From assembly GCA_013350335.1 (NCBI GenBank), contig CM023535.1, forward strand, positions 23,281,746 through 23,345,745: 64,000 bases of DNA. Reading direction: 5' to 3'. A program made the translations under genes and the position numbers. Under the pieces are notes generated by a model. That model did not search any database. It had not been told where the DNA came from and saw only the letters and a program-made list of their open reading frames with translations. Shown here one piece after another: positions 22,040 through 34,949 of the stretch; positions within the stretch are counted from its first letter, which is position 1, and each line of letters starts with the position of its first letter. Source of the stretch: Chimonanthus salicifolius. Taxonomy: Eukaryota > Streptophyta > Magnoliopsida > Laurales > Calycanthaceae.

Positions 22040-22137
22040 TTGATTTAGTGTGAAAAATAAAGGAATATGACAAGTAATTTGGGACAATTCCAATATATAT
22101 ATATATATATATGATAAGTATTTTGAGACGGAGGGAG
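22040..22137. mobile_element. decayed Stowaway-like MITE end
   Basis: The right edge reads AAGTATTTTGAGACGGAGGGAG followed by TA, the complement of the plant Stowaway terminus CTCCCTCCGT. A TA microsatellite (22094-22112) and a second TTTGGGAC phrase lie inside. The matching left terminus is not clear. Confidence 0.5.
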
Positions 22138-22238
22138 TATAATATAAGAAAATTAGTTGGACTAATTTTATGGTGAAAAATTATATGGTTCGAAGGAAGT
22201 GAGCTGTAGAATGAGATTTTCATACGAGGTCGTTTATT

Positions 22239-23100
22239 AACCGATTTCTACAAATAAGGTATCAAAATTCATCTACTCTGAATTTTATGATCTGCAGGAC
22301 TAATTTTAAGTAAAAAGGGTATAGTTTTGGGCTTAAAACATCGTACTCAAAAAATTAAGAGAAAAGTTCCTTAATTCTTTGGATATAATTTTTTAAGCCC
22401 AAAATTATACCATTTTCACTTAAAATGCGTCCTAGAGTTTATAAAATTCAGAGTAGATGAATTTTGATACCTTATTTGTAGAAATCTGTGATACCCACCT
22501 CCTTCCCAAACCAATGTGGGAAAGTGTCCCACATCGGTTTGGGAGCAGAAGAAAGAAGGGGTTTTAAGTGGTGTACCCCCCTTGACCATGTGTGAGGCCT
22601 TTTGGGCTGGGCCACGTGGGTCCGGGCCCAAAAACAAAACCGTCCGGGTTTGAGCTGTGTGCGAGGCCCAAAGTGGACAATATCACACTGAGTCAAGCCC
22701 TAAGCCCTGTTGTCAAGTCGGGTCGTTAAAAATATGGTATCAGACCCGAGTTCAACACTCGGACTGTGTGGGCTTTCCTCTTTCCCTGCAGTTGTCGAGC
22801 TAGACTGGGTTGAGCCGGGGACGGCTCGAAACTTTAGGGGGGGTGATTGTGATACCCACCTCCTTCCCAAACCAATGTGGGAAAGTGTCCCACATCGGTT
22901 TGGGAGGAGAAGAGAGAAGGGGTTTTAAGTGGTGTACCCCCCTTGACCATGTGTGAGGCCTTTTGGGCCAGGCCACGTGGGCCCGGGCCCAAAAACAAAA
23001 TCATGCGGGTTTGAGCTGTGTGCGAGGCCCAAAGCGGACAATATCACACTGAGTCAAGCCGTAAGCCCTGTTGTCGGGTCGGATCGTTACAAAATCGGTT
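22239..23100. mobile_element. foldback element with about 110-bp arms, interrupted by a TRIM
   Basis: The left arm starts AACCGATTTCTACAAATAAGG. The right arm is its complement ending CCTTATTTGTAGAAATC, and continues with GGTT after the TRIM (23097-23100). Removing the TRIM and one AAATC copy restores a contiguous right arm. Arms also share ATTCATCTACTCTGAATTTTAT-type text and TTTTGGGCTTAAAA. Non-coding. Confidence 0.8.
22487..23091 (+). mobile_element. complete TRIM retrotransposon
   Basis: Two 244-bp LTRs (22487-22730 and 22848-23091) begin TGTGATACCCACC and end GTTAAA or GTTACA. They flank a 117-bp interior. The interior opens with a primer-binding site, TGGTATCAGACCC (22735), for initiator tRNA-Met and closes with a purine tract (TTAGGGGGGGTGA, to 22845). 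An exact 5-bp duplication AAATC stands at 22482-22486 and 23092-23096. No coding capacity, so it depends on proteins of another element. Confidence 0.95.
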
Positions 23101-24389
23101 GAGAAATGGTTTCGTTTAAAAATCTCACTTCACATCTCATTCGTTCAAATGAATTTTTGAATTCGATCGATCACCTGTTCGGAAGATGCGGCGTTTTTTA
23201 AGTGGATAGACAAAAGGATAACTTTCATCCACTTTTGGAAAAAGAGTGTATAGGAAAAGATTTCTTGGATGTCTATATGGCTCTCTTTCGTTTGGTGGGG
23301 ATTTGCTATTTGTCTTATGACAGGGATGCCACATCTAACTTCAAAAAGTGCTACAGGAAAAATCCCTGCGGCAAACACCACGCAGTTAGAGGATCATAGT
23401 GTTGCATCTATGACTTGTGTGGCTATCACCATCAAAGACTCATAGAATAAATGGTTTAGATCTTATTTACTTCATTTGTAACTGAAAAGGATCACTGGCT
23501 GACATATGCGGATGTGGGTAAGCTAGCAAAATCAGATGCCAGGTGTGTCAAGCTCATTGTCAGGGGTCTTGATATACTTTACTTGTCATAATAAATCTAT
23601 CATCTTAGGAAAAAAATAGGGAGTCAAGGAACAAAAAATATTTAAAACAAGACAAGAACCTGAAATACAGTTGGCAAGTGCTTATTGTTTTTTTGAGAGG
23701 AGAGGTGGGGTGGGGCACATGATCATATCCAGAAATGAGAGTATCTTCATCAAGCTGATGAATAAAAATAGAAAGATATCGTTAGAAAAAAAAACTCCAA
23801 GCAAGGAATTTCGCCCAACCAAATCCCAATTTGGGTTTGCTTTATAATCTCCTTAATTTGCTAAATAAAAATCTACTCAATCAAATTCAACCATATAGCT
23901 TTCTTACATCATCGTTGAAAATAAGAAAAGCAAAAGTTACATTATAATTCCTCAATGAAAAATTTTGCATAGATTTGTTGCTTGATTTGATGGCAATATT
24001 CTCTTTAGTCTCTACCAATATTCTCTCTACAACTAAGAAATATTTTCACACACTTTAGAGGACTAGTCGGGTGCGACGCCTAGACACCTCTGAACCTCAA
24101 ATAAAAAAAAAAACAACTAAGAAATTCGACCGCATAAGGAATGCCTTCTCAATTGAAGATTTCTAATTTGAAAATGGTCCCTCCATGCGTTGATTGTTAA
24201 GTTGGGAAGATTCCTTCCACGTGACATATGACATGGGATGTGACTAGGCATCGACATGGCATGTAACTAGGCACCGACATGAAATTTTGCACTTCAACTT
24301 GCATACAACCTACGGGCCTCCAAATGTGAGTTTTCAAGGTTCAAATCATACTCAAATAGGCCTTGATCTATTCCACACTCATATGGGGC
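23101..24389. other. intergenic sequence without a recognised gene
   Basis: Overlapping short frames near 23137-23400 show no known motif. Nothing else supported. Confidence 0.4.
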
Positions 24390-24588
24390 TTAGTTTAAAA
24401 TGAATTTGGGTCCGTTAAAACCCTTGGAAGGCCTTCTCTTACACGCATCGAACTTTGCAAAGAATTGGAGTGCAATTTCATCCATTTGGGCTTCCTCATC
24501 TTCATTTAAATTAATTGGGTCAATGATACCTGCATCAACTAGCAAGGATCTCTTCTTCGTTCTGTCACTTTTGTCTCCTTGAGACCCA
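24390..24588 (-). pseudogene. exon-like open segment, unrecognised
   Basis: A minus-strand frame without its own ATG reads GSQGDKSDRTKKRSLL, DAGIIDPINLNEDEEA and FFAKFDACKRRPSKGF before a stop. Charged composition and a possible acceptor (GGTCTCAAG, about 24575) make it look like a terminal exon or gene fragment. I do not recognise the family, and the flanks are repeat-like, so a captured gene fragment is possible. Confidence 0.3.
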
Positions 24589-25913
24589 ACAGATATTGTT
24601 ATAGATTCTCATGTCTTCTCACACAATCGCTCTCATCTTCTTGAGAAAAAACTCTGATGTATTTTCATATTTTTGGTACTCTCATTCTCTCCCACCACTA
24701 AATACAAGAGCCTCTCTCTCTTTTGCTCTCCCTCTTCAAAAAACAATTTAAGGAAATGGTTGGTTTCTAATCTGGGGTCCACAGATGTTGGGTATTCTTG
24801 AGTTGGGTCAGTTCTTAAAAGTCGGGTAGTTTGGGTAGTTCGGGTTGGATAGGGTTTAGGTTTGAAAAAGTTCAATTTAGGTTGAAATCACAAATACCGG
24901 ACTCTACCCACCTAACTTGCACCCCTATCTAAAATCACATTATAATGTTGATGGATATTAAATTTAGATGCATTTTTTATCCAAAAATATATGCACATAG
25001 AGTTCGCATCTGAATTTGTTCCCTTTTTTGTCAATTTTTATACATAAAATAGTTCGTTTAACTTGAATACAACTACTTGGATGCATAGTGAATTAAATAT
25101 AGACAATCTATCATAGTGCTTTGAGATAAAAGAGTGTCACACTTGGCATTTTATAAAAACATGCAAAAACCAAAATGGCACTACTTAAGCCCCAAGAAAG
25201 CCCGACTCTAGATAAGCTTCTATATGCATTTTGAGTTTAAAATTAAACTCACATCTTAGTATATTACAAATACAAGTTAGTCCAAACTTGAGTTTTAACG
25301 AGTTGGGTTTAGACCCTTAAATTAAAAATTGACGTAAAGTTTGGGCGGCCTGTAAAACATCTATAAGACCGGGCTCGACATATTCATTTTCCAGGCCAAT
25401 GGTAGAATGGGCTTGCTGTTTGTGGTTCCTATTCACAGGGTTCTAGATGAGAGCGAGTAGAAAGCAGAATAGCAGTGAGCCTCATTACCATATTACCCAT
25501 TTGATCAATATGCAGAAAGTTCAGCCCATGAGAAATAAGGGCTGATACAACATCAAAGTGCACTCACAAACTATGAGCCCATTCAAACCAATTTACTTTC
25601 TAGACATGAATAAAGCCCAAAACAAATAGATGTAGTTTATACAGCCCGGTCTTGGTCCTTAAATAATGTAAAGTAACAAAAAAATTTTAATGACCAAAGT
25701 ATTCGGACTTTTTAGAGCATCCGACTAATCCTTAGGGTACATGAAATCCTTTCTACTCACACACACCTAGTAACTTTATGGGGAGTGACCATTTAGGCTG
25801 GAGTAGGTTCCTAGCTATCACTCCAATCCCTGCGAATTTTCAAATGATGACAATTGATAGTGAATATTTGTTTACCATGTGTTTGACGATTGCCATCAAT
25901 CAGAATTTAGAAT
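24589..25913. other. intergenic sequence with repeat-like patches
   Basis: A GGGTAGTTCGGGTTGG patch near 24830 and an end-like TTGCACCCCTA at 24918-24928 suggest a further degenerate GGGTCGG-type MITE, without a clear left end. No gene seen. Confidence 0.4.
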
Positions 25914-26186
25914 CTTGCGATCAATATTATCAAATTCGAATCATATTGTTAATCGGTCGAGGGTGTGAATTGTGAATCATGAATCGTAAATCGTAAAATC
26001 ATAAGATTCATAACGTTTTGTTCAATTCTTTATAATATATAAGTAAATATGCAAACACATGAATATATGACAAAATGTACCCATGCAAAATTAAGTCAAA
26101 ATGATTAGAACTCAAGATTTTACATTCCAAAATCCAAATCATCATAATTCAAAATTTTATTATCCGAAATCCCAAAACATCTAAGA

Positions 26187-27932
26187 TGTTAGTGCTCCGG
26201 CTTTGCCGAGTCCCTATGTTTGTCAATTCCATGACTCGGAAAGAAGCACTTGCTACAATTTTGAAAACACAAGATGATCAAGATTGAAGATCATACTCCA
26301 CCGGATTAAAGCTCATTGTTATGGCAATCACAAAACAGGTATTTGGCCATAGATAACTTTAGGTGGTACCCACACCTTATAGAGGACCATTCCTAGGTTT
26401 AGTTGAACAAATAGTAAAATCATAAAAAGTCTAGAGAGGAAGCTTGATAGTGAATTGGAAGCGAACTTGAAAATATGAATTAACTTCACTGTCAACTCAA
26501 CCAGTCGTTCTCACTGACCCCTCGGTGGAGACAGGATCGACCCATCGTGGTCAAATACTATCGGCCAAATTGACAGAGGTTCTGGATCATAGAACTATCT
26601 TTCTGGGTAAGCCTATGATCGAGAGTCTCGTAAGCACCGACCCCTCGGTGACGAACCTAACGACCCCTCGTGGTCAACGTCTCGTCGATGAAAAACTTGT
26701 GAGTTCTGGACTTTGAACTCAAGTGGACTCTCAAGAAAACAGACATCTCGGTATCTCAAGACCGATTGAGCACCCGGATTGACCCCTCGGTAAAGGGCGA
26801 CCGGTCGTTCTGGACAGGACAAGTTTCGGGACATAAAACTCTGTCTGCATTGTGTTGCCCAAGATCGAGACCCTCGTATGAACCGACCTCTCCGTGCCAT
26901 GACTGTCGACCCATCGGTGACACCGACCTGTCGACCGGGAATTAATTATACCGTTGGGAGTGCATTTAATGCGCAACAGTTGGGTGGTTGAACGGTAATA
27001 AATATGAACACCGATCCCATCGGTACCACCTACCTGTCGGTAATAAACAGTTTGAAAATTTGTGTTCACTACTCTATAAATATGAGTATTCTGTGATCAT
27101 TTGATTATCTTCCTTGAACTGAGAAAATTCACACTCTAAGGAGCAATCAACTCTCTTGTGCCTACACCTGAGAATCATATACAACCAATCTATTGATTGA
27201 GTTAGTAAAAAGGAAATAGATATAAGGAAAGAAACGATACAACTAGGATAGATATAGGTAGAACCAATTTCCCAATCACCCTAAAATTGTGATTGCTCAG
27301 CGACGGTTACGAGGCGGAGCGTCGGCACACATTGGGTGGATCTTTGAGAAGCACACATCTTCGAGAAAGAGCTACAAGGCAAGTGCTTTTTTGTTTTAAT
27401 TTTTGTTTTAAAACCTTTGTCATATGAAAGTGGATTAAGAAGGCTTGGCTCTGGAACCACTATAAAAAATCTAAAGCGTCATCTCTAGCACATGTGGTGG
27501 ATGGAATTCCCAGCCAAATGAATAGGTAGAATTCCTATTCTATATGTGGTGGGTGAAATTCCCAGCCAATTGAGTGAGGTGAAATTCTTACTCTAATTGT
27601 GAGGGTGTAAGTCCCCACTTAATGAATTTGGGGATAGCTCAATGTTGAGTTAGTCCTAACAGTGGATGTAGGTTGGCTAACCAAACCACTATATATCTTG
27701 TGTCCTTGTGTTTGTGGTGTTAGAGCTAATTTTTTGTGTTAATTGCTTAATCACATTTGCTAACACACATATACACTTGATTGTTATATCCACTACACTT
27801 AATTAATCAAGCAAGTAATTTTTAAAATGACCAACTACTTTTAGATTGACCTTTTCACCCCTCCCCCCCCCCCCTCTCTCCCTTTTCCCCTTCTAGGGTC
27901 AATCGTGTTCTAGCATCAAGAGAGAACTTTCA
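26187..27932 (+). repeat. left LTR of the palindrome
   Basis: 1746 bp from TGTTAGTGCTCCGGC to AGAGAACTTTCA. The body is rich in repeated phrases such as CGACCCCTCGGTG and CGACCTGTCG. A TATA-like CTATAAATATG near 27073 could be the promoter. Confidence 0.8.
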
Positions 27933-27934
27933 AT

Positions 27935-27946
27935 TGGTATCACAGC
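27935..27946 (+). other. primer-binding site
   Basis: TGGTATCACAGC directly after the LTR is one base from the initiator tRNA-Met site. The inverted copy has TGGTATGAGAGC (35913-35924, minus strand). Confidence 0.8.
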
Positions 27947-28000
27947 CTCCTGCCTTTCATAAAAGATTTAACCATCCTAGTTGATCTAAGGTAGAATACC

Positions 28001-29884
28001 ATGGGAGACAGTCGTGCAATATCCAAACCTCCTTAATTCGATGGAACAAACTATGCTCCATGGAAGGCCAAAATGAGAAGCTTCATTGTTTCCATAGATT
28101 CATCGGTATGAGATGTTGTAAAGATTGGATGGAAGGAACTCATGGAAGAGAAGATGATAACATCCACCTTAACCATGTTTATGACACCCAAACATTTTGC
28201 CTCTTGGACCCCTGCTGAAAAAGCTACTCAGACAGCTGATGGCAAAGCCATGAATGCCCTTAACTGTGCAGTATCCGATAGCGCGTACAGGCGAATTATG
28301 ACCTGCAGAACTGCAAAGGAGGCATTGGAAGTTCTTTAAAGAACTCATGAAGGCACCTCAATAGTTAAGAGATCCAAACTTCAAATCCTCCAAAATCAAT
28401 TTGATATGATTACAATGAGGGAGGATGAAGTCTTCATGGATTTCTATTCCAAGATAAGCGACATTTTGAATCAAATGTACGTTCTAAGTGAAGGGATACC
28501 CGAGGACAAAGTATGTACCAAAATTTTCTGGAATCTTGCAGAAAGATTCAAGCCCAAGGTTGTGGCTATGGAAGATAACAGAGATATGTCTCTAATGAAC
28601 ATCGATGATTTGGTTGGTTCACTACAAACCTATAAAATATAGTTTAAACAAAATGAAGGACAAATTCATTGCCTTGAAATCTTCCTTAAAATGAAAGAAA
28701 AAGACGATTATTCGAAAGATGAGTGGCAATGTTTACCAAAAAAAATTATAAAAACTTTATTAAAGGAAACAACTTTAGAAGAATGGGAAAGGGTGAATCA
28801 AGTAAAAGATACCCTAAAAGGCAAGAAGAAAATAAAGGGAAAGAGAATAAGAGAGAGGTTGCCAAGGAGCAAACTTGTTATAATTTTGGGGGGAGAAGAC
28901 ACTTCATAAACGAATGTCCCTCACATAAAATTAAGAAGGATATGAATGCGGGTGTGACCCATGTAGAAACCTCTGAATCAGAGAGTGATTCAGATGAAGA
29001 GACAAAGAAAAGTTGATGTATGAAAATGTCTCATAGCCTCGATCATTGGTGGTCAAGAAAATCACACAGTTTTAACGGAGGATGATGAGAGTGAAGATGA
29101 TGAAAATCTCCAAGCCTCCTACAGTGCACTGTTCCTTGAAAGTGAGAGGTTAGCAAAAAAATTAGATAAGGTTAAAATGAAAACTTGAACCTCTCTAATC
29201 AAGTGGACGATTTAAAGACTGAAAAAATCTCTCCTAACCTCTAAGCTGGAACTCTCTGACAATGAAAACTCAAAACTAAAAGAGAGTAATAAAAACTTTC
29301 AAGAAGATATAAGTATTCACTATAGGGATGTCGAGAATCTATGGCATCACAATAACCTTCTTGAAAAGAATATTAAAAAAATATCTTTAGAAGTTAAAGA
29401 ATTAAAAATTCATAAAGAAAAATTCCAAGATAAGTTTATCTAAGGAGATGAAACAGTTAAAAGACTCCTACGTTCGGGTAAACAATATGGTGATAGGTCT
29501 GGTCTTGGTGCCTCATCCACCAAAGAACCTATGAACCATGGGATGTTTGGAAAAACAAGTGTCTCTCACCCTTTAAGGGGAAAGTGTTATTTCTGTCACA
29601 AGGTTGGACATTTCAAAAGAAATTGCTACCATTTGAAGAGACACTTGGAAAGGCAAGCACAAGCTAAAAGACACAATTCAGTAAAGTCTATGCCTAAAAG
29701 GCATCCACCAACACCTAACCTTAAAATAAACCCAAGGAAATTGGACACAAGGCAAGGTTCTTTATTGAGACAGCTGAATTATGTCTTAAAAGAGTTGAAA
29801 GATCCCAAGTTTGGTCATCAAAGGTACGATCATAGGGGTGTATATGCAACACCAAATACCACAATCTTTGTACCCAGGAGATAG
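28001..29884 (+). pseudogene. retrotransposon gag remnant (UBN2-type) with zinc knuckles
   Basis: Starts MGDSRAISKPP and continues with FDGTNYAPWKAKMRSF, MNALNCAVSDSAYRRI, QILQNQFDMITMREDE and FMDFYSKISDILNQM, typical of plant copia-type gag (DUF4219/UBN2). In-frame stops occur at 28034, about 28109, 28337 and 28640, and the frame shifts before 28723. A damaged knuckle reads CYNFGGRRHFINEC, with Phe replacing the second Cys. A second intact CX2CX4HX4C (CYFCHKVGHFKRNC) lies at 29588-29629. An acidic patch ETSESESDSDEE follows the first knuckle. The protein would form the nucleocapsid particle. No protease, integrase or RT follows. Confidence 0.85.
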
Positions 29885-30700
29885 ACCACCATTTATGTTT
29901 TGTTTTGTTTTAAAATTTACTTCCATATCTTAGACCACTACAAATGGACTCACAAGAGAGCATGTGAGTTCACATAGCAAAAAACTATAGTGACATGAGG
30001 AGAGAAAATTTGGCTAATTACAAGTCTAAAATGTACTCTTCATGGCTATAGTACATATTCTACTTGGAAAGCCACACATTCCATTCAAAGTATTTTGAAA
30101 GTTTTTGTGTTTTGGAATGTAAGTTTCGATCTTATGCATGTTAATGATTTGATGAATGATTTTTGGCATATCTGTGTTTTATCATAATGGAATAGATATG
30201 GGTATGACATGCTTAGAATAGGATTTCATCAAGTTACACAAATCAAGGATGATTGCTCTGCGATCTAAACCTCTTGGTATAGTCAATATGTCGATGAATA
30301 AACTAGTCGATGTGACAGACATGTCAGTACTATGCTAAATCGAGCACTGTTAAAAAGGGTGAAAATTGTCTAAAGGTTCGACATGTCGATGGAAACGATG
30401 TATCGGTCAGACAGAATGTTTGAATTAAAAGGGACCCATTCTGCGAAAACGAAATTTCGTTCGAATTTGTCTTTTCCTATCCCGCGAAGGTCTGGTGTCT
30501 CCCTTTCGCCTCCCGTGCCCTAGATCAGTTGACACGACCTCTCAAAGTGATTTCTCGTCGAAAAATCATAGGGTTTTTGCTCCTCCCATCTCTACAAGCC
30601 TGAAAATCACCGTTTTGTGATTTTCTTAGACCAATTTAGGCTCAATCTTCACCTCATCCACCCCCAAGCCACTGTTTGAGGATCTCCTCTTGGAAAATCC
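29885..30700. other. non-coding interior of the left palindrome arm
   Basis: No pol motifs in any frame. Includes CGACATGTCGATG-type phrases that recur in the right arm. Confidence 0.5.
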
Positions 30701-31272
30701 ATGCCCAGAAAGATGGCAGCCCAGTCACGCCCTCAGACCTGTGAAGAATGAGGAGAAACCAGTCGGTGGCCCAAAAGAACAAAAAAATCAGCCTTTCGGT
30801 CTTGCCTTGGTCCTAACTCTAGAAATCCTACTTCTGTTAAGGCTTGTAAGTTCACTCTCTCTCCCCACAGACTAGAATCCAGTTCTCACCAGAAAACCCA
30901 ACCAGAGGTTGAAGAAGACCCCATCATTGACAAAGATGTCATCTTCGTCGAAGAACATCATGAGGGAAGAAAGAAGATGCAGAAGAAGAGAATGATCTTA
31001 GAACTAGTAACGAAGACCGTATCACTATCCTTGATGACAGCACTGAGGAAGAAAGTCATCGTTCTGAGGACTTTTGGAGAGACACTGAGGAAGAAGAAGA
31101 ATACCAATACCCTTTTCAATAGAATGTCAGTCTGGGCAGAAGGGTCTTCACACTTGAAAAGAGAATGGAATACCTTGAAAGAAATCTAGACAACATCAAA
31201 TTGTTTGTCCAGGAACTAGTCTCTGTTATCTCCTCCTCTACCAGATCTGATAGCACAGTTCCAGATTCTTAA
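30701..31272 (+). pseudogene. second ORF remnant, acidic with a predicted coiled coil
   Basis: A start at MPRKMAAQSRPQTCEE is followed by a stop and at least one frameshift. Coding-like text resumes with QPEVEEDPIIDKDVIF, then an acidic stretch (TILDDSTEEESHRSEDFW) in another frame. It ends with RVFTLEKRMEYLERNLDN and a terminal VPDS before TAA. The acidic block plus C-terminal coiled coil resembles accessory ORFs of plant LTR elements rather than pol. The family is not identified. Confidence 0.45.
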
Positions 31273-32409
31273 TTCCCTTCTCCTCCAGCACCTCCTCAGG
31301 CTAGCTCTACTTAAGATAGTTTTTCATGTGTCTCTGTTTTGAAAAACTATACTTTTTTGATATTTTGTCTAAGCATCCATGATGCCCCCTTCTTAAACCA
31401 TGTGTACTCAATGCACATTTTGTTTATCAATGAAATGATATTGTTTGACTTAGTGTGATGTGTGTATTGCTGTGTTTGAATGCCTTTTATCTCTTGTCTA
31501 TGGTTAACATGGTTTTTGTTAAATAGACTAACATGCAGGTTTGAATGAGTTGATTTTGTATTGGCATGTTAGGGAAATAGGGATCGGGTTGTGATGTTGC
31601 ACACATCCTTGGAGTTTGGGAAGCACAAAATATGTGTTGTTTAACACCTGTCAGTGGTCATGACAGTGTGAGGAGGAAGGCTGATGTAAGTTTGAAAGTA
31701 AGCATGGAGAATGGGGGAGAAGACTCCAAAAAGGAAGCTAGGTAAATTACATTGACCCCATTGGGAAAACACATTTAAGACAGCACAACTTTTAAAGGGG
31801 AAGAAGAAGAAAATTGTAATACAATGGCAATTTGCATTGTATGGTGGGAAAGATCAATGCTTGAATGCATGAGAAGCATGCATTGATCAATGGAAAGATT
31901 AAATGAGTTGGAAGTGAACTCATAGAAGTACTAAATACAATAAGCATGTGGGAGTGCTTGAAATCCAATTCCTTCAAAATGGAAGGAAAATCTATGTCTG
32001 TCTACTAACATTTGTTAATTGTATGACAAAATGAGGGAGAAATTAGTAAAAGCTATAAGACATCAAAAAAAATTATGGGGAGTAATTGGTAAAGCTCAAG
32101 TGCTTCGGCCTCTAGAAAGAGAGAGCCAAAAAGAGGAGAAATATAAAGAAGCTAATAGACATAGGGGAATGTCTATGCTTGGAGTTCAGGAAATCAAACT
32201 AAAGAAGATTGGGGGAGAAAATCTTCTCAATACTAATAGCTTGAATATGCTATGGGTAGTATTGGTTTCTAGGAAATCATGGTATATGGAGGAGCATGAA
32301 TACAAATCTAGTTTAGTCCATGGATGTATATTTATGTTTTGGACTAACCCCTTTAAGGATTTTCTAGTGTTGCTTGCTTATGTGCTTGAACAGGAAAACA
32401 TGAAATGAA
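31273..32409. other. non-coding interior, left arm towards the palindrome centre
   Basis: Matched in inverted orientation by 32536-33600. No supported gene; the frame at 32019-32408 is within the repeat and shows no motif. Confidence 0.5.
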
Positions 32410-32535
32410 CCAAGCTGAACAATAATATGCGAAGATCATAGTTTTGTTTTTCCATTTGAATATGTAATTGTTTTTCAATTACATGTACATATTCAAATGG
32501 AAAAATAAGACTATGATCTTCGCATATTATTGTTC
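32410..32535. repeat. near-perfect palindrome centre
   Basis: CAAGCTGAACAATAATATG on the left returns as its complement on the right, 120 bp away. The arms are about 55 bp, interrupted by a 6-bp indel near the loop (TTTTT). Identity here looks higher than between the two gag regions. Confidence 0.9.
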
Positions 32536-33997
32536 AGCTTGCTTCATTTCATACTTTCACGTTCAAGCACATAAGCAAGCAACACTAGAAAATCCTTAGA
32601 GGGGTTAGTCCAAAACATAAATATGCATTCATGAACTAAACTAGATTTGTATTCATACTCCCCCATACACCATGATTTCCTAGAAACCAATACTACCTTA
32701 ACATATCCAAGCTATCAGTATTGAGAAGATTTACTCCCCCAATCTTCTTTAGTTTTATTTCTCAAACTCCAAGCATAGACATTCCCCCATGTCTATTGGT
32801 TTCTTTATATTTCTCCCCTTTTTGGCTCTCTCTTTCTAGAGGCCCAAGTACTTGAGCTTCACCAACTACTCCCATAATTTGTTTTGATGTCTTATAGCTT
32901 TTACTAATTTCTCCCTCATTTTGTCATACAATTGTTACAAAGGTTAATAGGCAGACATTGATTTTCCTTCCATTTTGAAGGAATTGGATTTCAAGCACTC
33001 ACACATGCTTCTTGTATTTAGTGCTTACATGTTCCAACTCATGGTTCTCCCCCACTGTCCAATGCATGCTTCTCGTGCATCATAATTTATTTGACCATGC
33101 ATAAGCTAAGTTCCACGTTAGCTGATTTCTTCCATGAGTCAAGCTAGTTTACCTAGCTTCCCTAGAATCTTCTCCCTATTCTCCAAGCTATCTTTTCAAG
33201 CTTCTTCGACCCAGCTCCCCCGTAAACTTAGCTGCCTCTAAGTGCATTTTCCTTTCAAGCTTGCATTAGGCTTCCTCCTTACACTGTCATGACCAGTGAC
33301 AGGTACTAAACAACACATATTTTGTGATTGCTCATTCTCAAAGATGTGTGTAATATCATAGCCTGATCCCTATCTCCCTGATATGCCAATACAATACCAA
33401 CTCATCACAACCTTTACCCCTTCTTCCTCATCAGGACTGCCCACAATGAAAATCACTTCTGCTTCGGTTCTCAGGTTTTGTCCAAATTGAGACCTGAGAT
33501 GATACCGACGGCTGGATCTAGTCCTAGGGACAGGAATTTTTCTGTGAGGGGTACTCTTAGGAGCAGAGCTTGATTCGGGAGTATCCTACATGAACCTAGA
33601 TGATCTCCTGAGGAAATGAGAGCTGGACTCAGGGATTTTTCTAGTGGTCGAAGACCAAGATTTAGCAGCCTCCCTTTTTTACATGGTTGCTTGGGAAGAG
33701 CTTCTCAAATAGTGATCGGAAATAGGGGAGAGATGACCAAGGCTTACCCCACCACTAAATCTCACAAACACCATGACGCCCTTGCTTCTTTAATTGAGAG
33801 AAGCAAAAACCATATGGTTTTCCAGCGAGATATCGCTTCGAGATGTCCTATCGACTGGTCTAGGCATGGGAGGCAAAAGAGAAATCACCAGAGCTCAGTG
33901 GGAGAAGAAACGACGATTTTGAAATAATCTGTCATTTTTGCAGAAAGAGACCTTTTAACTTAATCTTTTTGACTCACCTATAGGTCGTGACCAACAA
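32536..33997. other. non-coding interior of the right palindrome arm
   Basis: Inverted counterpart of left-arm DNA, with differing indels. No gene supported. Confidence 0.5.
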
Positions 33998-34061
33998 CCG
34001 GTCTGTGTCGACATGTCGATAAGTATCGACCGGTCTATGTCGACATGTTGATAAATATCGA
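33998..34061. repeat. two 32-bp tandem units
   Basis: CCGGTCTGTGTCGACATG at 33998 is repeated with four changes at 34030. The left arm shows a single related CGACATGTCGATG region near 30380. Confidence 0.75.
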
Positions 34062-34949
34062 CCTCCTTTCAATTATTCCCCCTTTCAAACAGTGTTCTGA
34101 TTTGGAATAGTAGCAACATGTCTGTTCCTCTGACTAGTATATCCTTCTACCTAAGTTTTAAAATTGAAAGATGACCCCGGGGGGGGGGAGGGTGCTTGCG
34201 ATGTTCATAGTGCATCAACTTTTGCTTATACATTTCAATGCCAGTGTAGATACATACATTCGCACATATTTTGTGCCTTTAGAAGACCCAATACATCCCT
34301 CTGAAGGCAGGCACAAAATATGGATCATGGATCACTTTACTCGATCCAATCCAATCCAAGTACCTTGGGCACTTTTAATTTACCAATTTAAACATATTGC
34401 CCAAGTGTGTGATATCATGAGATGCGGCATCTCCAGGTTTTAACATAACTCATTCCACATAGTGTGTAAAATAACGGATATTGGAATGAGACACTAAACA
34501 CACAAATTATACATTCATTTCACATTTTGAATATATTAATCATGCATATGGAAATGAAGTATGACGCTACCCACACAGCTCTCATGCATGTTATTCCTTG
34601 GAAAGAGCTAGTACATAAATGGATTACAGATAAGCATATTTGATCAATTTGATCAACACTTTTGGTAATTCATACCAAACCAAAAATCCATTTAAAGAAT
34701 AGAGCATGTTTCATTCCACAAGGGGTTCACAAGTTTAAGAACTTCGAATGAAATGACACTGTGTATGTGTACCATACACACCCTATACATGACGTAATGC
34801 ACAAACTATATTCATTTCCTAAAGATGCACAAATCACATGGCATATGAATTGAAATAAGATAAATATATTCCAATACTAGAGTGCAAACCTACATGTACA
34901 TATGAATATCTTACACTAGATCAATCCAACAATCAAACAAGAATATAAA
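34062..34949. other. non-coding interior of the right palindrome arm
   Basis: A C/G-rich patch (CCCCGGGGGGGGGG, about 34175) is the only odd feature; no gene. Confidence 0.4.

Noticed and set aside
22487..23091. Cassandra-type TRIM with a 5S RNA-like promoter
   Set aside because: I do not see 5S rRNA internal promoter sequence in the LTRs; called a TRIM of unspecified family.
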